Source: Mesocentrotus franciscanus (Eukaryota; Echinodermata; Echinoidea; Camarodonta; Strongylocentrotidae). Taken from it: a stretch of DNA of 64,000 nt. This document shows positions 12,885-64,000 of the stretch, one piece after another (positions within the stretch are counted from its first letter, which is position 1; each line of letters opens with the position of its first letter). The notes under the pieces are model-generated. The model saw only the letters and a program-made list of their open reading frames with translations, searched no databases and was not told the origin of the DNA. A program made the position numbers and the translations under genes. Location: the NCBI GenBank assembly GCA_037976565.1, contig CP137685.1, positions 23,763,195 to 23,827,194 on the forward strand. The letters are read 5' to 3'.

Positions 12885-13247
12885 TTATCTGTCAAAAACT
12901 TATGAAAGGAATTTGGGATAACTTCAAATCTAACACCAGTATTAGGCTGTCTAATTAGGATACTTTGTGTATGCATTTCAAGAGGGTGCTCCTAATGGAC
13001 TTTCCAATTTCCAGAAAATGACTATGGTACTGGTTAAAAGACATTCTAGCCTTAATAGACTGTTTTCAAGAGGGTGCTACTAATGAACTAGCCAATTTTG
13101 TTGTACATACAGAGCTAATATGAATGCTTAATAGGCAAGTGAAATTGATGTTTGGGAAAGGAGGTTTAAGACCAACTAGCCATGTGGGGCAAGTATAAGA
13201 AGAACACTTTCTGTAGCTCAGTGCTCTGGGTAAGATGTAGTAGTTCT

Positions 13248-13395
13248 GGGACCCGTTTCACAAAGCCGTTTTTCAATGACAAATAACAAAAATCAGTGAC
13301 AAATCTGCTGATAACCAATCGGAAGCAAGGATTTCACTAGCTTATAACAAAAACTGTCATTTGTCACTGATGAAAATATCTGTGAAATGGGGCCT
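13248..13395. mobile_element. Short MITE of the CCCGTTTCACA type
   Basis: The end GGGACCCGTTTCACAAAG is answered by CTGTGAAATGGGGCC. The interior is itself palindromic around ATGACAAATAACAAAAATCAGTGACAAAT and its inverse. Confidence 0.75.
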
Positions 13396-13732
13396 AGGTC
13401 AAGCTACAATCTACCACTTTATAGACTGTTTTCAGTCCGCAATATGGTAAAGACAGTTTACTCCGATAATACTTGAAATAAATACAAAATTAATGGTATT
13501 GATACTGTAAATAGTCAAATAATACTCTTAGATGAATTCAAGAGAAGGCCCATTTTTGAAATATTTTGAAATGCAATACAAAAAGTTGCTTTTAAAAGAT
13601 CCCTCACCCATATACATTCTGCATTTCAATGCAAAAGTTATCTTAAAGACAAGATATCGTATAGAGTTGGTACCTAGCTGTCAAGCGCAAGTGAGTTCTT
13701 ATTCAAGTTCTTATTCTTTCAGCTTCAATGAA

Positions 13733-60950
<47,218 letters not shown>

Positions 60951-61496
60951 CTGAAAGATACAGAGGGGAAAAGATAGAGAGAATGAATTAATTGATGGAT
61001 GATTACTGCAAATCATGAGTCATGACTGCGATTCCCTATTCAAACGAATAGAAATCAATTCTACTTTTGCAGTAGGCCTACATATTATATTGGACTAGCA
61101 AGTGCTTTCACTTTACAATGAACACAGACCTGACAGATTTTTTTATTTTCATTGATGCTTTGTTTATCTAATATTAAATCAATATTACTACTCAGTGTAA
61201 GAAATCAATAAAAACACTTCGCGTGGCAATTTCCAAAAACAAAATACATAAAACAATTAAACTGAAATACAAATATATACAAGAATTACTACAGAAATGT
61301 ACTGCTTTCATTATAAGCCTGCAAATCTCACAATGTAAAAAGAGGAAAACTCCATATCTGTATATATCCTAACAGTATTAACACAAGAGATAAAAAAGAA
61401 AAAGATATTCTGCAGATGTATGGACATGTAGGTTAAAATGTAAATGTAACACATGGTTGAAAATGACAAAATATTGCCAATATGCATGACATGAAC

Positions 61497-61785
61497 TGCA
61501 TTTACACTGCAACCAAAAACTTTTTTTTTTTTTAAACACCCGCCAAAGTTTCACTGATTTTTTGCAGTGTAAAAGCAAACTTCGGTGAGATACCGTTTTT
61601 TTCATCACGTGACTCTCCTTGCTTCCGTGCTAATGCATGCAGCGCACCGACGAGTCGCTACTCACCAAAAAACTGGTATGAGCAAACTTTGACGATTTTC
61701 ATGGTTTTTTCCAGAAGTGTGAATGGTAGTGCCAAAAAACGATGATTTTTGAAAATGGTCTTTTGGATGTGAAAATGGGCCTATA
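61497..61785. mobile_element. Dispersed element with GCATTTACACTGCA start, copy 3
   Basis: Landmarks TGCATTTACACTGCAACC, TTTTTTGCAGTGTAAAAGC, ATCACGTGACTCTCCTTGCT, TGCATGCAGCGCA, AAAAACTGGTATGAGCAAAC as in 20731-21116, with a shorter interior. Confidence 0.7.
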
Positions 61786-62068
61786 GTTAAAAATCTCTGC
61801 TGTTAACTTTGAAATGGGATGTCACATTATTTTAGAGATCTTTAATTTTTTTTTAATCAACCTAAAGGATTAACTCATTAGCAACCTTATCTATCGACAT
61901 TGTCATCAGTCCTCTCATTCATGTTTACCCAACACTTTAAAACAACATCGTGTCTGGATTTAAAGATACAACAACCTTGAACTTCTAACATATGTTTTGT
62001 ACAGTTGTATCAATATCAGCGGACCAGATACATGGGAGTAAATTGAGCTCTGGAGTCTTGAAAGCCCC

Positions 62069-62454
62069 TTAAAGAGACTCGGTAACATTGCTTCAGATTC
62101 TGAAACAAAATCCTGGATTTAGCTCATGCTGCAATCATAATTATAAACCTTTAGGTCAGTCAGGAATCCCATGACTTTTACAAGCCAATCACCTGTCTGA
62201 TTATCAAGATATTTATGATTGGAAATCGAAATTTCAAAAACCGTTTTCCCAACGGTTTTTATAACACTACAGTCTATTGGGGGAAATGAGTATGGTAAAA
62301 CCGGTCACTCAAAGATTTATACTTTTTTGAGGCACTTCATGATAATTTTGAAGCGCAATTTTTTTTAGGGCTTCAATATTACACCATATCACAGACGCTG
62401 AAAACACGTAGGGCCATGCATCTCAGATTTAACATTGTTAAACGATGCCTTTAA
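62069..62454 (-). mobile_element. MITE family B copy 2, inverted
   Basis: Starts TTAAAGAGACTCGGTAACAT and ends AAACGATGCCTTTAA; inverse of copies 41583 and 62746. Confidence 0.9.
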
Positions 62455-62745
62455 ACACTATATAAATCCAGATTTGTTACTATCACTTATAGTGGATCTT
62501 TCATCACATGTCATATTTACACAAAAAAGCAATTATAAATAAAAATAATTGTTTAAGCAATAAATTACTTGAGTGAAACTGAAAAATCAGGGGATTACTA
62601 AATTATTTTGAGAGGCCCATTGAGATTTTAAAGAGTTGACACAACACTGGCGCATATGCTATCAAAGTGCCACGCCCACTTTATGGACTGGATTCGTCAT
62701 TGGGAAATCTACCTGATGGGCCATTTAACAAAAAATATATAGTGC

Positions 62746-63137
62746 TTAAAGGCATCGTTTAACAATGTTAAATCTGAGATGCATGGCCCCACGTGTTATC
62801 AGTGTCTGTGATATGGTGTAATAATGAAGCCCTGAAAAAATTGCGCTTCAAAATGATCAAGAAGTGCCTCAAAAAAGTAAAAATCTTTGAGTGACCGGTT
62901 TTATCATACTCATTTTCCCCAATAGACTGTAGTGTTATGTAAACCGTTAGGAAAACGCAAAATTTGATTTCGATTTCCAATCATAAATATCTTGATAATC
63001 AGACAGGCGATCGGCTTGTAAAAGTCATGGGGTTACTTTACTGACCTAAAGGTTTATACATGTAATTATCATTGCAGCATGAGCTAAATCCAGGATTTTG
63101 TTTCAGAATCTGAGGCAATGTTACCCAATCCCTTTAA
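62746..63137 (+). mobile_element. MITE family B copy 3
   Basis: Starts TTAAAGGCATCGTTTAACAA and ends TTACCCAATCCCTTTAA. Faces copy 2 across a spacer of about 290 bp, so the pair can form a large hairpin. Confidence 0.9.
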
Positions 63138-63550
63138 GAATGAACTCTGGTTAAACTCAAAGAGAGCTTTGGTAAATTAAAGTGTACCAATGACCAAAAC
63201 ATGTTTTACTTTTGATGATGTAAGGGGTTTCATGTTGCTACACATGTATACTCTATAAATGGAACAAGGAACTTTTAATATTACATCTACAAAGATATAT
63301 TGCAGTTGAAATACACTCCCAGTGAACAGTAAATGTCTTGTTCAGTAGAATTATCAACACATGCATGCGCACCCTATATGTCAGGTTTAATTTTATCCTT
63401 TATTAATTCATAATCCTTAATCGTTTACCAATAGAATGCCAGGTAAAGTTTTTTAAGGCTGATTTTATAATTCTACCTATACAAAAATTATTTTGTCAGG
63501 TGATTGGTACTCTTTAAAGTTTAAATTAACAAAATAAATAAATAAATAAA

Positions 63551-63553
<3 letters not shown>

Positions 63554-63608
<55 letters not shown>
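63554..63608. repeat. (TA)n microsatellite
   Basis: About 27 TA units. The Tyr-Ile ORF over it is an artefact. An (ATC)n run follows at about 63692-63717. Confidence 0.95.
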
Positions 63609-63612
<4 letters not shown>

Positions 63613-64000
63613 CTCTGAGAGCATCAAACAGTAAACATTTCCGATAGCAAATCCCAAAACCCTGACCCACTTAGTAATATTAATAATAATCACCATCATC
63701 ATCATCATCATCATCATAATAGTAATATAGCCCTTGTGAACAACTGTAAAGTAATATTTTGACACGGATAATCTTTATCTTCCAGCATTCAATAAGTATA
63801 AAAGTTTGCAAACATTTATCCAAGCTATATTTTCAAAAGCCAAATGTTGAGTTTTCTTAAGTCATCATTGCATATGAAAAAGACAAATTTAATCAGGATA
63901 AAACTGTCCAATACATATAATCAATACAAATTTATGTTCTATCTCCAGAGGGAAGTAGAATATTATTCTTGACTTTAGTGAAAAAATACATGTACACAGT

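Noticed and set aside
63526..63765. ORF with poly-Tyr/Ile and poly-Met
   Set aside because: Translation of (TA)n and (ATC)n microsatellites.
61000..64000. Upstream PDZ exons of the EFA6/PSD gene
   Set aside because: I looked on the minus strand for GLGF-type and VNG-type PDZ codons near splice sites and found none I could support; the region is mostly MITEs and AT-rich sequence.

Overview
The window looks like nuclear DNA of a marine invertebrate. It is AT-rich, has multi-kilobase introns with GT-AG junctions, no bacterial-style gene packing, a tRNA-derived SINE, non-LTR retrotransposon debris and very many short inverted-repeat elements (MITEs). A marine deuterostome such as an echinoderm or hemichordate is my best guess, but the sequence alone does not exclude a mollusc or another lophotrochozoan.

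One protein-coding gene is recognisable. It lies on the minus strand and runs from at least 60950 (5' side, incomplete) down to its stop codon at 13733. It encodes an EFA6/PSD-type Arf6 guanine-nucleotide exchange factor. I could assign ten coding exons with matching splice phases: 60897-60950, 52226-53534, 51433-51685, 28413-28643, 21450-21531, 19347-19417, 17177-17328, 16269-16413, 14543-14686 and 13733-14188. Together they encode 964 residues: the last strand of a probable PDZ domain, a long Ser/Thr-rich linker, a complete Sec7 domain, a PH domain, a coiled coil and a Ser/Pro-rich tail. The N-terminal part, with most of the PDZ domain, lies beyond 64000 or in exons I did not find. A possible 66-nt in-frame cassette exon (32976-33041) would insert into the Sec7 domain.

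Region 1-13 kb lies 3' of the gene and holds a dead LINE ORF fragment, tandem repeats, SINE debris and MITEs. From 13.7 to 61 kb everything outside the exons is intron, crowded with repeats. From 61 to 64 kb there are two facing copies of one MITE and microsatellites.

The repeat content is the more unusual part. (1) At least seven copies, one of them half, of a small (about 60-85 nt) imperfect hairpin are scattered from 7 to 54 kb. (2) Several otherwise unrelated MITE families share the terminus TTAAAG, with TTAA at both borders. (3) Two near-identical opposed copies of a 538-bp element carry the same 79-codon ORF. (4) Two elements have Helentron/Helitron2-like asymmetric termini around internal tandem units. 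(5) A 1.1-kb minisatellite seems to derive from the end of a MITE and is itself split by an hAT-like insertion. (6) Nested insertions and a duplicated splice donor record a layered history.
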